Positions 10,271-21,769 of a DNA stretch of 64,000 nt are shown in pieces (position 1 is the stretch's first letter; the number at the start of each line of letters is the position of its first letter). Origin of the DNA: Lepus europaeus (Eukaryota > Chordata > Mammalia > Lagomorpha > Leporidae). Below the pieces are notes generated by a model. The model did not search any database. It worked only from the letters and a program-made list of their open reading frames with translations, and was not told the origin of the DNA. Position numbers and translations under genes: made by a program. The stretch covers positions 34,195,885 to 34,259,884 of the forward strand of contig NC_084844.1 of NCBI RefSeq assembly GCF_033115175.1. Reading direction: 5' to 3'.

Positions 10271-10580
10271 TTTTTTTTTTTTTACCAGAAAATAAACACC
10301 AACTTTATTGATATAATAGCAATAGAAAGGCTTTTCAGTTTCTCAGAAGAAAACTAACATGGAACCAGCACTACCTGGCAGGCACTGCAAGATGAAATGT
10401 CCACAGTTAGGGTTTTGAGAGCGTCCACCACCTGCTGAGGGGTCATCATGGACATCTGCCTTTAGAGCTGCTGCAAGCCCAGGCTTTTCACCATGGGTAG
10501 CTTGATGGTCAGCGCTTCAAACAGGAGGCTGAAATGGTATCAGTCCTGTGTAGAAGCTCTCAGGGCAGATGGAATACATC
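10271..10580 (-). pseudogene. 3' end of an unidentified processed retrocopy
   Basis: On the minus strand a short coding-like stretch (FEALTIKLPMVKSLG in one frame, GFVPTLMYSICPESFYTG in another) is followed by non-coding sequence, an AATAAA signal (TTTATT at 10304-10309 on the plus strand) and, 20 bases later, an A-tail (T-run at 10271-10283). This is the layout of a reverse-transcribed mRNA 3' end. The two frames do not join without a shift. I do not recognise the parent gene. A SINE at 10602 adjoins its 5' side, so part may be hidden beyond it. Confidence 0.5.
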
Positions 10581-10601
10581 AGTGTGGGGACAAATCCTTC
10601 T

Positions 10602-10955
10602 TTCTTTTTTTTTTTTTTAATTTTTGGCAGGCAGAGTGAACAGTGAGAGAGAGAGACAGAGAAAAAGGTCTTCCTTTGCCGTTGGTTCACCCTCCAATGG
10701 CCGCCACGGCCGGCGCACTGTGGCCGGCACAACGCCCTGATCCGAAGGCAGGAGCCAGGTGCTTCTCCTGGTCTCCCATGCGGGTGCAGGGCCCAAGGAC
10801 TTGGGCCATCCTCCACTGCCTTCCCTGGCCATAGTAGAGAGCTGGCCTGGAAGAGGGGCAACTGGGACAGAATCCGGCGCTCCAACCGGAACTAGAACCC
10901 AGTGTGCCGGCGCCACAAGGTGGAGGATTAGCCTGTTAAGCCACGGCGCCGGCCT
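10602..10955 (-). mobile_element. C-SINE, young
   Basis: T-run 10605-10618, head ending GGCGCCGGCC at 10954. Flanked by CCTTCTT on each side. Adjoins the unidentified retrocopy. Confidence 0.85.
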
Positions 10956-10999
10956 ATGAACCTTCTTAAACAAGTATACATGACAAGAATCACTCTAGG

Positions 11000-11300
11000 G
11001 GCTCGCGCTGTGGCAGAGTAGGTAAAGCCGCTGCCTACAGTGCCAGCACCCCATATAGGTGCTGGTCCAGGTCTCTGCTATGGCCTGGGAAAGGAGCAGA
11101 AGATGGCCCAGTGGGCCCCTGAGCCCATGTGGGAGACCTGGAAGCAGCTTCTGGCTCCTGGCTTCAGATGGGACAGCTCCGGCTGTTGCAGCCGTTTGGG
11201 GAGTGAACCAGCAGATGGAAAATTCTCTCGCGTGCTCTCTCTCTCTCTGCCTCTGCCTCTAACTCTGCCTTTCAAATAAATAAATAAATCTTTTAAAAGA
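11000..11300 (+). mobile_element. C-SINE, old
   Basis: Flanked by the target repeat ATCACTCTAG (before 11000 and near 11312). Confidence 0.85.
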
Positions 11301-11465
11301 AAAAAAGAATCATCACTCTAGTGTGTATGAGGGATTTTCAAAAGTTCATGGAAAATGTGCAGTTTTAATTTCATTTTTGTAAGAATTTTGAAACCTTCTG
11401 GTATTATGAAAAAAACTATGAAACTATATGTGGACTTTAAAATTTCTTTTCACCAAAATAACCTT

Positions 11466-11826
11466 GTGCTTTTTTTGTTTGATGTTTTTAAGAAACTGAG
11501 AGAGAGAGAGAGAGAGAGAGGGAGAGATTCTGAGTGTTCTCAACCACTGATTCAGTCCTCAAACACTCATATCAGCATTAGGGGCTAGAACCAGGAGCCA
11601 GGAATTCAATCCAGATCTCCCACACGGGTGGCAGGAGCCCAACCACTTTAGCCATCACCACTGTCTTCTGGTGCCTGTATTAGCAGGAAGTTGTGGACAG
11701 AGCCAGGGACTCTCCCACGCGGAAAACTGGATCAGAAGTGGAGCAGCCAGGTCTCGAACTGGCACCCATATAGGGGGCTGGCGCTTCAGGCCAGGGCATT
11801 AACCCTCTGGGCCACAGCGCTGGCCC
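11466..11826 (-). mobile_element. C-SINE, old
   Basis: GA-rich tract 11497-11527, head GCCACAGCGCTGGCCCC. Confidence 0.8.
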
Positions 11827-12339
11827 CGGAACTCTTTCTACTCTGTTTTTGTAAACCTAAAAGTTCTCTAAAAAAGAAAGTTAATTAAAAATTAAGATTA
11901 TAAAAAAGAGGAGTAAAACTATATAAACAAATCCTACCACACTTAGATATTCATATATGTACTTTTTGTAGCTTGATAAAAAATTTTTTTAAGCTTGTAC
12001 TCCACATACTTTTCAAAATAGGTATCTTTCTTTTCCATTGATGTGAGTGAATCACATTTCTTCACAGAGAGGGCAGGAGAGGGAAATCTGTTCACGTTTC
12101 TTTGCAGGATGTTTCTAGAAAGGTGTTTCTCAAAATGTACAGTGAAAAGTCATTAGTGTAACTGCATTTCTAACAAACTCCCTCTGCTTCAGTCTGCAAC
12201 CTAGTTCGTGTAGCAAGGCTGTGCAACTTAAATTGAGCACCTCTTCTACAGTGAGAAGAATCCGCTGACAATTATTATTATTTTTTTTTTTGCAATTTTT
12301 ATATTTCTTTGACACACGAAGTGCTTCCGATCGCCTTTA

Positions 12340-12643
12340 AATTTAAAGTTAATTTACTTTTATTTATACGAGAGGCAGAAAGGGAGAGACCTCCCATCTC
12401 TGGTTCACTCCTCAAAAGCCCACAACGCTGGCAACCAGAAACTCAATCCACGTGGATGGCAGGGACCCAGGTACTTGAGCCATCACCGCAGCCTCCCAGG
12501 GTGCGCATAACCAGAGAGCTGTAGCCAGGCGCCCCCGCTGGAGCCGGAGTCTGGACTCGAACCCAGGGACACCCAGGGACTCCAGAATGGGAGCGGGTTG
12601 TCCCAAGCAGCGTTATAACCACTAGGCAAAATGCACCTCCGCC
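12340..12643 (-). mobile_element. C-SINE, old, directly upstream of SMG8
   Basis: Diverged minus copy whose head end lies about 235 bases before the SMG8 start codon. Confidence 0.65.
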
Positions 12644-12877
12644 AACTTTCTTTTCGATATCTCTATTCCTACAGTCGCAAACTGAGGAAACTTACACCAG
12701 CTGTGGTGTAGGACCACGGAAAGCCTTGTCGTAAAACTAGTGCGGGAAGAGCGGGAGGCGGAACCAAAAATGAGAGGAAAGCAGAAGCTGAAGAAGCGGA
12801 GGAGGGATTTCAAGAACGCACAAAAGTCGGTTGGGTTTACTGGGAGGACCGGAAGGACCCGAGAGGAGGCTTACACC
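12640..12877 (+). promoter_or_regulatory. SMG8 promoter and 5' UTR region
   Basis: About 240 bases lie between an old SINE and the SMG8 start codon. They contain no TATA box. An ETS-type core CCGGAAG sits at 12849-12855 and the stretch is moderately GC-rich. The transcription start cannot be fixed from sequence. Confidence 0.5.
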
Positions 12878-14636
12878 ATGGCGGGTCCTGTGAGCTTACG
12901 GGAGCTTCTAATGGGAGCCTCAGCTTGGACGAGCTCAGAAAGTCCCGGAGAGTCCCCTACAGAGGGCGGAGCAAGCGCGGCTGGCGGACCGGAGCCCCCC
13001 TGGCGAGAGGATGAGATCTGCGTGGTAGGAATCTTCGGAAAGACGGCTCTGCGCCTGAATTCCGAGAAGTTCTCTCTTGTGAACACCGTGTGCGACCGGC
13101 AGGTCTTTCCCCTCTTTCGCCAGCAGGATCCTGGCGACCCAGGCCCCGGAATCAAGACCGAGACTGGCACGGCTGGGGAGGCTGGTGGAGCCGGGGACCC
13201 TGGGGCTGCCGCCGGGGATCCAGTTCGGGGCGGTGCCTCTGCCACGGAAGGTAGCCGAACCGATCCAGGTTCCCAGGACTACAGCCTTCTGCAGGCCTAT
13301 TACAACCAAGAAAGCAAAGTTCTCTATCTCCTTCTCACTTCCATCTGTGACAATTCACAGCTTCTGCGAGCTTGTCGGGCCCTTCAGAGCGGGGAAGCTG
13401 GAGGCGGCCTCTCTTTACCTCATGCGGAAACGCACGAGTTCTGGAAGCATCAGGAGAAGCTGCAGTGCCTCAGTCTCCTTTACCTTTTCTCCGTCTGCCA
13501 CATCCTGCTCCTGGTCCATCCCACTTGTTCCTTTGACATCACTTATGATCGAGTGTTCAGAGCCCTGGATGGACTGAGACAGAAAGTACTGCCTCTCCTG
13601 AAAACAGCCATTAAAGATTGTCCGGTGGGCAAAGACTGGAAGCTTAATTGCCGACCTTGCCCACCAAGGCTCCTTTTCCTCTTTCAACTCAATGGCGCCC
13701 TCAAGGTGGAACCCCCTCGGAACCAAGACCCAGCTCATCCAGACAAGCCCAAGAAACATTCTCCCAAAAGGAGACTGCAGCATGCCCTGGAGGATCAAAT
13801 CTATAGAATCTTCCGGAAGAGTCGTGTCTTGACCAATCAGAGTATCAACTGTCTCTTTACTGTGCCTGCCAACCAAGCTTTTGTGTACATTGTCCCCGGA
13901 AGCCAGGAAGAGGACCCAGTAGGCATGTTGCTGGACCAACTTAGGAGTCACTGTACTGTTAAGGACGCCGAGTCTTTGCTGGTGCCTGCACCCCTTTCTG
14001 GGCCCAGGCGATACCAGGTGATGAGACAGCACAACCGACAACAACTTTCCTTCCATATTGACAGCAGCAGTTCCAGTTCTTCAGGCCAGCTAGTGGATTT
14101 CACTCTCCGGGAATTCCTATGGCAGCATGTGGAGCTAGTCTTAAGCAAGAAGGGCTTTGATGACAGCGTGGGCAGGAACCCACAGCCTTCCCATTTTGAA
14201 CTTCCCACTTACCAGAAGTGGATCTCCGCAGCTTCAAAACTGTATGAAGTAGCTATTGATGGGAAAGAGGAGGACTTGGGTTCACCCACTGGGGAGCTAA
14301 CATCTAAGATTTTAAGCAGTATTAAAGTCTTGGAAGGGTTTTTGGATATTGACACAAAATTCTCAGAAAACCGATGCCAAAAAGCTTTACCCATGGCCCA
14401 TAGTGCTTACCAGTCAAATTTGCCTCATAATTACACAATGACTGTCCATAAGAATCAGCTTGCCCAGGCTCTTCGAGTGTACAGTCAACATGCTAGAGGT
14501 CCAGCCTTTCACAAATATGCCATGCAGTTACATGAGGACTGCTACAAATTTTGGAGCAATGGCCATCAGCTCTGTGAGGAGAGGAGTTTAACTGATCAAC
14601 ACTGTGTACATAAATTTCACTCATTACCTAAATCAG
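12878..14636 (+). CDS. SMG8: SMG8 exon 1 (coding part)
   Basis: A long exon of 1759 coding bases holding residues 1-586 and the first base of a glycine codon. The donor is GTAGCC at 14637, after HSLPKS. The frame stays open past the donor to 14677, which is read-through into the intron. It is also open 138 bases upstream of the chosen ATG. Confidence 0.96.
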
Positions 14637-17317
14637 GTAGCCAAAATTTTTTCAGCGTTTTGAAATCACAAGTTTGAACTGTTTTTTATTATTTTAGAGT
14701 GATTTGTTCATCATGTATTTTTAAAAGAGCCCTACAAAAATATAGCTGCATCAACTGTAGGTTTTCTTTTCTACTGTAAAAGAAAATAGCAGCTATACAA
14801 CTTGCTTATTTTCTTATATTTAAAGAAAAAACACTAGTGACTTGGTAAAGTTTTAGAAATTTTATATTAATTGTTTTGGAGAATTTTTTTAAACTCAACA
14901 CAGTGACGTGTAAGGTCACCGTGATGATGGTTGCAGGAGGAAAAATTCACTTAGAAATCTGAAGCTTTAGATTAAAAATATAAATTTTTATTTTCACTCC
15001 TTTCTTTTGTTACTTGTATTCAGTCAAGGTTTTGTGTGTGTTTCTTATTATTTCCAAAGAACTACTTGGAGGATTTTTATAATTCAGTGTTGTTAGAATT
15101 GCAAAGTAGATCTGATTCTGCATTGTGTTTGTGAAATTAATAGTGACTTATATTTTCCAGGAGAAAAACCAGAGGCTGACAGAAATCCTCCTGTGCTGTA
15201 TCACAACAGTCGGGCTCGATCCACTGGTGCCTGTAACTGTGGCAGGAAACAAGCACCTCGAGATGATCCCTTTGACATCAAGGCAGCTAACTATGACTTT
15301 TATCAGGTAGAGACTGAGTTTTTTTTCTACTTCTTTCTTTTCTTGCTAAATACCATCTGAGTAAAAGTACATAATTTTCAGAAGCAGAATACCTAGAAGA
15401 GTAAATGCAGCTACAGTGTGATATATAAAGAAGAGTGAGTTCTTTTTATGTACTTACTTGCTTCCATGATGATTGTTGTTCTTATTAGAGTGAAGAATGT
15501 GTTACTTTTGATTAAAAAAAGTTTACAGAGCTCTTTTTTTTTTCCCCCTCTTTAGCTTCTGGAAGAAAAATGTTGTGGAAAATTGGATCATATCAATTTC
15601 CCAGTATTTGAACCAAGTACTCCAGATCCTGCTCCTGCCAAAAATGAATCCTCTCCTGCCCCTCCAGATTCAGATGCTGATAAACTTAAGGAAAAAGAAC
15701 CTCAAACCCAAGGAGAGAGCACAAGCCTAAGTTTAGCTTTGAGTTTGGGCCAGTCCACAGATAGCTTAGGTACCTATCCAGCTGATCCGCAAGCAGGAGG
15801 AGACAATCCAGAAGTTCATGGTCAAGGAGAAGTGAAAACTGAGAAGAGACCAAACTTGGTTGATCGACAAGCATCCACAGTTGAGTATCTTCCAGGCATG
15901 CTACATTCAAATTGCCCTAAAGGTCTCCTACCCAAATTCTCCAGCTGGTCTTTGGTTAAACTAGGTCCTGCCAAATCTTATAACTTTCATACAGGTTTGG
16001 ACCAACAGGGCTTCATTCCAGGAACAAACTATCTTATGCCTTGGGACATTGTCATCAGGACTAGAGCTGAAGAAGAAGGAGACTTAGACACAAATTCTTG
16101 GCCTGCTCCAAATAAAGCTATTCCTGGAAAGAGAAGTGCAGTTGTAATGGGAAGAGGAAGACGGCGAGACGACATAGCTCGAGCTTTTGTGGGCTTCGAG
16201 TATGAAGATTCTCGAGGTCGGAGGTTCATGTGCTCAGGACCTGACAAAGTAATGAAAGTAATGGGAAGTGGACCCAAGGAATCAGCTTTGAAAGCCCTAA
16301 ACAGTGATATGCCCTTATATATTCTGTCATCATCTCAGGGTAGAGGGCTCAAACCACATTATGCCCAACTTATGAGGCTTTTTGTAGTGGTTCCTGATGC
16401 TCCTTTGCAGATAATACTAATGCCTCAGGTAAGAACATGACTCTGTTTCCAAACAAAATACTGAGCTTGTTTTGAAAAATTACATGATAATATCAGAACT
16501 ATGTATTTTATTAAATCTTAAATTTAAATGTCTTTTTAAACCTAATACTGTGTTTCTTAAAAAATGAATTGTAGGAGGCTGATGTTATGGTGCAGCAGGT
16601 TAAACTGCCACTTGGGATGCCTGCATCTCATATTAGGGTGCTGATTTGAGTTTCAGCTACTTGTGATCCAGCTTCCTTCTAATGTGCCTGGGAAGGCAGC
16701 AGATAATGGTCCAAGGACTTGGGGCCCTGCCACCCCCGTGAGAGAATTGGATGGAGTTCTGGGTTCCTGATTGTGACTTTGGCTTCAACTCTGGCTATTG
16801 TGGTTATCTGGGGGAGTGAACTAGTGTATGAAAGATTCTCTCTCTCATTCTTCCTTTCAACTAAATAAACAAGTATTTTTAAAATGTTGGGTATTTTGAT
16901 CATTTATATAGTTTGTTTCAGATGTTTGAGGTTAAAAATCTAGAAAAACAAGATAACACTTGACTAAAGAATTTAATACTGGGTATGATTAGAAATAGTG
17001 TACTCATATCTGCTTAGTTTTCTATGCTTTTTGAACTTATTTGTTTGAACATTTATCTTTCAGGTTTTTTTTATCTTACTGAGAAATGTAAAAATAATTA
17101 TATTACCTGTGTTTTTCAGGTTCAGCCAGGCCCACCACCATGTCCAGTATTCTATCCAGAAAAACAAGAAATCACTCTCCCACCTGATGGCCTTTGGGTT
17201 TTGAGATTTCCTTATGCATATGTGACTGAGAGAGGACCTTGTTTCCCTCCCAAGGAAAATGTACAGTTAATGAGCTACAAGGTGCTCCGTGGGGTTCTTA
17301 AAGCAGTAACACAGTAA
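12878..17317 (+). CDS. SMG8: SMG8, subunit of the SMG1 kinase complex in nonsense-mediated mRNA decay
   Basis: SMG8 binds SMG9 and the PI3K-like kinase SMG1 and restrains SMG1, which phosphorylates UPF1 during nonsense-mediated decay. Four exons at 12878-14636, 15161-15306, 15556-16428 and 17120-17317 join in frame to 991 residues, the length I know for the human protein. I chose the ATG at 12878 because it gives the known N-terminus MAGPVSLRELL and has a good context (ACCATGG). The N-terminal half carries the nucleotide-binding-like fold that pairs with SMG9, including a P-loop-like GIFGKTAL at about residues 51-58. A run of seven serines lies near residue 396. A CNCG cluster lies near residues 611-614. 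The C-terminal part, reported to inhibit the kinase, includes GRGRRRDDIARAFVGFEYED. The end is YKVLRGVLKAVTQ. The gene looks intact. Confidence 0.97.
15161..15306 (+). CDS. SMG8: SMG8 exon 2
   Basis: A 146-nt exon with acceptor TATTTTCCAG and donor GTAGAG. It codes GEKPEADRNPPVLYHN, the cysteine pair CNC, and ends KAANYDFYQ. Confidence 0.95.
15556..16428 (+). CDS. SMG8: SMG8 exon 3
   Basis: An 873-nt, phase-0 exon with acceptor CCCCCTCTTTAG and donor GTAAGA. It starts LLEEKCCGKLDH and ends APLQIILMPQ. A low-complexity acidic/serine stretch (about residues 640-700) precedes the conserved C-terminal region. Confidence 0.96.
16573..16886 (+). mobile_element. C-SINE, old, in SMG8 intron 3
   Basis: Head AGGCTGATGTTATGGTGCAG, tail CTTTCAACTAAATAAAC. 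Confidence 0.8.
17120..17317 (+). CDS. SMG8: SMG8 exon 4, with stop
   Basis: The acceptor GTGTTTTTCAG ends at 17119. The exon codes VQPGPPPCPVFYPEKQ through VLKAVTQ and stops at TAA 17315-17317. Confidence 0.96.
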   Translation, partial: VQPGPPPCPVFYPEKQEITLPPDGLWVLRFPYAYVTERGPCFPPKENVQLMSYKVLRGVLKAVTQ

Positions 17318-17512
17318 GAGTTTTCCAGCTAGTCTAATCTTAAGGTGGAGCTGATTTCTGTTGTGGGTTGGGGATTTTTTTAGTATATGTATTCTGTGTT
17401 TTCCTAAACCCAAAAATGTGTTTTGGTTACAGGAGTTCAGTATTTGGACAATAATTGTTCTATTATTTGATGGTATCAGTGATATTTATTGTAAATAGGA
17501 CTACAACTTCAA

Positions 17513-17518
17513 AATAAA
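17513..17518 (+). terminator. Candidate SMG8 polyadenylation signal AATAAA
   Basis: A canonical AATAAA 196 bases after the SMG8 stop, followed by a TTGGTTGTT stretch. This would give a short 3' UTR. A second AATAAA lies at 17595-17600. Confidence 0.6.
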
Positions 17519-17524
17519 GGTTGG

Positions 17525-18187
17525 TTGTTCTAGAAAAAGAGAAAGGAATATATGGTTAATACCTCTTTTTTCTTGTTTTTGTTTCACTATACATAATAAA
17601 ACATGTTTGTTTGTTTTTTATCATAAATGAATGTTGTATAACCATGTTGGGCCCAAACTGTTTGGACTAAAATGATGTTATAGCTGGGATTTTTTCTTAA
17701 GATGATGCTCACTAAAATTATCTTCAAAACAGAATAGTCCATTAGGTTATCTGGTAATGAAACAAGGACTAATTTGACTTAATTGCAGAAAAGAAATGAA
17801 CAAACAAAAAACCATATGTTTTGCTCACAATTCTGGTACTTTAGATTGTTTTGTTCTTAGTATTTCATTCTTGAACTGTTGAGACACCACATCTTAAATG
17901 AATGCCAGCTGAACTTAAAACTTTTTAATCCAAGATATTAATACTTTATTCTTGAATAACTCTTATACTGTGAAGCAATGTACTAGGTATTACAAATCAG
18001 TCTATGGTAACTTTCTCTAGCATCAACATGGTGACACACCATGATATCACCGTCTAATTGGTGATATGTCACCAATTAAGTAAGTGTGCAAAATAAGTCA
18101 ACATATCAAAAACTCTAGTGTAATTGGTTATATTTTCCTATATGCATGAAATTTGAAATGCTGGACTAGTAAAATTGGAAATTTTAC
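17525..18187. other. Intergenic, no feature seen
   Basis: AT-rich, SINE-free sequence after SMG8, containing the short palindromic segment GGTGATATGTCACC near 18060. Confidence 0.6.
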
Positions 18188-18537
18188 GGCCGGCGCCGTG
18201 GCTCAACAGGCTAATCCTCCGCTTAGTGGCGCCGGCACACCGGGTTCTAGTCCCGGTTGGGACGCCGGATTCTGTCCCGGTTGCCACTCTTCCAGGCCAG
18301 CTCTCTGCTGTGGCCCGGGAGTGCAGTGGAGGATGGCCCAAGTGGTTGGGTCCTATACCCCATGGAGACCAGGAGAAGCACCTGGCTCCTATCTTCGGAA
18401 CAGCGCGGTGCGCAGGCCGCAGCACACCAGCCGCAGCGGCCATTGGAGGGTGAACCAATAGCAAAAGGAAGACCTTTCTCTCTGCCTCTCTCTCTCACTA
18501 GCCACTCTGCCTGTCAAAAAGTAAAAAAAAAAAAAAA
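18188..18537 (+). mobile_element. C-SINE, young, full length
   Basis: Head GGCCGGCGCCGTGGCTCAAC, A-tail to 18537, target repeat GGAAATTTTA on both sides. Confidence 0.92.
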
Positions 18538-18589
18538 AGGAAATTTTAGTCTCAGCATATATAAACTTAACACATCTTTTGAAGTTCTT

Positions 18590-18885
18590 GTAAAATTTAC
18601 TTATAAGGCAGAGGGAGAGACTTCATTATTTGGTTCATTCCCCAAATGCCTGCCATAGCTGGGGTGGGGCCATACCAAAGCTAGGAGCATCCAACAATCT
18701 GGATCTCCCATGTGTGTGGCAGGGACCCAAGTTCTTGAACTATCACCTAGTGTTTCCCAAGTTATACATGAGCAGGAAGCTGGAATGGGACGTGAAGCCG
18801 GGACTCGAATCCAGGCTCTATATCATGGGATGCAGGCATCTCAAAAAGTGTCTCAACTGCTGTATCAAATACCTGTGTCCTGTTA
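18590..18885 (-). mobile_element. C-SINE, old
   Basis: Diverged minus copy with AAGGCAGAGGGAGAGAC and GGAAGCTGGAATGGGACGTG. Confidence 0.65.
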
Positions 18886-19811
18886 TTTGGGTTTTGATTT
18901 AGAAATATATAGGGAAAAACATATAACAGGCAGCTGATTTAGAACTATAATGTAATTAGGTGTTTGTTAATGTCTATTTTATTATAGTTTGTTTAGGGAA
19001 AGGAGAGTGAGAGCCCATTTGATCTTCTTACATCCCATCTTTGTTTTCACTCTTTCTCTGATATCAGTTTTGAAAATCACAATTACTATATGCTAAGCGT
19101 GGCTCTTGGTTTCATTAAATTGCATACTGCATTTAGAAAGTACAGCTAGATTGCCCCGTAGGACATGTTCTAATAGTTTTTGTTTTATTTCAATAACCTC
19201 AGAGACTTGAATAACAGATTGTATAAAATTATAGGCTAAAGTTCTGTAAGAGAATAGTTTATAAAAACACGCTCTGAAAAGCAAATTCTTTTTCTTCTTT
19301 GTTTTCTTTCTCTATTTTTGGTGTCATCCTATGTGGAAATTTACATTCCTGCTAAAATTTGTAAATGATTTTCTTGATTATTTTTAGTTGCAGAAGCCAC
19401 GCTAATTTGAATTTCTATAGAATTTTAAAGACCAAACTTTTATTCTAAAAGATAATTTCAGTGCTTATTCATGTTGGTTTTTATCCATAAATAGGTTCAC
19501 AGAATAGGAAAGTGGGCTATACAGTTTGTACTGCTTAACTACCTTCTCTTTAGTCATATAAACCTTATTTCAGCAAATTTCAAAAGTGATGATTTTATTA
19601 AATTGTACTTTTTCTGTAGCAGCACTTGCATTGTCCATTGATTAGCAGATGTTTCAAATGGATTCTTTCTGAAGAATCAGTGGGTCAGAAGGGGCTTCAC
19701 AGGATGTCCTTAGGCCTGTTGGTAAGTCTTTTGATGTGTCCATTAAAATCAGCATATAACTAAAGTCTTAGGAAGTAATTCGTATTTTACTCAGAGTAAA
19801 GTACTAGTATA
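18886..19811. other. Intergenic, no feature seen
   Basis: AT-rich, SINE-free sequence without a convincing open frame or recognisable repeat. Confidence 0.6.
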
Positions 19812-20480
19812 GGGGCTGGTGCTGTGGCGTAGCTGAAAAGCCGCTGCCTGCAGTGCTGGCAACCCATTTGGGTGCTGGTTCGAGTCCCGGCTGCTCCTCT
19901 TCCAATCCAGCTCTCTGCTATGGCCTGGGGAAGCGAGAGAAGATGGCCCAAGTCCTTGGGCCCCTGCACCCATGTAGGAGATTGGGAGGAGGCTCCTGGC
20001 TCCTGATTGGCACAGTTCTGGACATTGTGGTTATTTGGGGAGTACACCAGAGGATGGAACCTCTTTCTCTTTCCCTTCCTTCCTTCCTACCTACCTACCT
20101 ACCTACAGGCAGAGTTAGACAGAGAGAGAGAGAGAGAAAGGTCTTCCTTTTTCTGTTGGTTCACCCCCTAAATGGCCACTATGGCTGGTGTGCTGTGCTG
20201 ATCTGAAGCCAGGACCTGGTCTCCCATGCGGGTGCAGGGCCCAAGCACTTGGGCCATCCTCCACTGCACTCCCTGGCCACAGCAGAGAGCTGGCCTGGAA
20301 GAGGAGCAACCAGGACAGAACCAGCGCCCAACTGGGACTAGAACCCAGGGTGCCAGCGCCACAGGTGGAGGATTAGCCAAGTGAGCCGCGGTGCTGGCCA
20401 AACCTCTTTCTCTTTCTCTCTCTGCCTCTGCTTCTCTGTAAATCTGCCTTTCAAATAAATAAATAAATAAATCTTAAAAA
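19812..20480 (+). mobile_element. C-SINE, old, split by a younger minus copy
   Basis: Body 19812-20073, tail 20401-20480 ending in AAATAAATAAATAAAT. The interruption duplicates AACCTCTTTCTCTTTC (20058-20073 and 20401-20416). Confidence 0.88.
20074..20400 (-). mobile_element. C-SINE, young, with A-tail turned into a microsatellite
   Basis: The expected T-run is replaced by CCTTCCTTCC and CTACCTACCTACC repeats at about 20075-20106. Confidence 0.88.
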
Positions 20481-20544
20481 AAAGTAAAATAAAGAACTAG
20501 TATAATAAATCTTTTTGTGAAGTGAGTTACGGGCCTTTCTTTTT

Positions 20545-21200
20545 TAAGATTTATTTATTTTAGGGACTGGAAATGTAGCAGAGTAGGCTAAGCCGCCTCT
20601 TCTGACGCTGGCATCCCATGTGGGTACTGGTTCATGTTCCGGCTGCTGCTCTTCTGATCCAGTTCCCTGCTTATGGCTTGGGAGAAAAGTGGAAGATTAC
20701 CCGAGTCCTTGGGCCCCTGCACCAGCTTGGAAGACCCAGAAGGAGCTCCTGGCTCCTGGCTTTGTCTCAGTTCTGGCTGTTGTGGTCATTTGAGGGAGTG
20801 AACCAGTGGATGGAAGATACCTTTCTCGCTGCCTCTCCTTTTCTCTGTAACTCTACGTCTCAAATAAATAAATAAATCTTTAAAAAGAAAAAGATTTATT
20901 TCTTTGAAAGGCAGAGTTACAGAGAGAGAGAGAGAGAGAGGTCATCCATCTGCTAGTTCACTCCCTAAATGGCCACAATTGCCGGAGCTGGACCCACTTG
21001 AAGTCAGCAGCCAGGAACTTCTTCTGGGTCTCCCACTCGGGTACAGGGACCCAAGCTCTTGGGCCATCTTCTACTGCTTTCCCAGGCCACAGGCAGAGAG
21101 CTGGATTGGAAGAGGAGCAGCCAGGACACGAACCAGTGCGCATATGGGATGCTGGTACCACAGGCAGAGGCTTAGCCTACTACACTACAGTGCTGGTTCC
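20545..21200 (-). mobile_element. C-SINE, old, host of the nested plus copy
   Basis: 3' piece 20545-20561 and main part 20886-21200, with head ACACTACAGTGCTGGTTCCC. Confidence 0.8.
20562..20885 (+). mobile_element. C-SINE, old, nested
   Basis: Inserted in the AAGATTTATTTATTT end of the minus copy that continues at 20886. Confidence 0.85.
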
Positions 21201-21289
21201 CACAGTCTTGTTTTCAAAAATGGCTTCATATGGTTGGTTTACTTAAAGTTGGGTTTTCTTTTACTATTTAAACTGTATCTTAGTTTTTT

Positions 21290-21628
21290 ATTTTTTAAAT
21301 TTTTTTTATTTTTGACAGGCAGAATGGACAGTGAGAGAGAGAGACAGAGAGAAAGGTCTTCCTTTGCCGTTGGTTCACCCTCCAATGGCTGCTGTGGCCG
21401 GCGCATCGCGCTGATCCGAAGCCAGGAGCCAGGTGCTTCTCCTGGTCTCCCATGCGGGTGCAGGGCCCAAGCACCTGGGCCATCCTCCACTGCACTCCCT
21501 GGCCACAGCAGAGAGCTGGCCTGGAAGAGGGGCAACCAGGACAGAATCCCGCGCCCCGACCGGGACTAGAACCCGGTGTGCCAGTGCTGCTAGGCAGAGG
21601 ATTAGCCTGTTGAGCCACGGCGCCGGCC
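21290..21628 (-). mobile_element. C-SINE, young
   Basis: Perfect 16-bp target repeat TGTATCTTAGTTTTTT at 21274-21289 and 21629-21644. Confidence 0.93.
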
Positions 21629-21769
21629 TGTATCTTAGTTTTTTTAAAAAAGAAAAAAGACTTCTAAGAAAAAGAAAGCAAAATTTTAAAAAATGGGACT
21701 AGGGACACCTGACATAAAAATAACAATAGCTACACTTTATTATAGCTACTCTTTATTGAAGAACATATA

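Noticed and set aside
12935-14056. Minus-strand frames of 124-213 codons over SMG8 exon 1
   Set aside because: They are shadows of a well-conserved coding exon.
14637-14677. Extension of SMG8 exon 1 frame to a stop at 14677
   Set aside because: It is intron read-through; the donor at 14637 joined to 15161 gives the known sequence.
18188-18260. tRNA-like sequence at SINE heads
   Set aside because: The heads are tRNA-derived with A and B box-like motifs but are part of SINEs; no free-standing tRNA gene with a full cloverleaf was seen.
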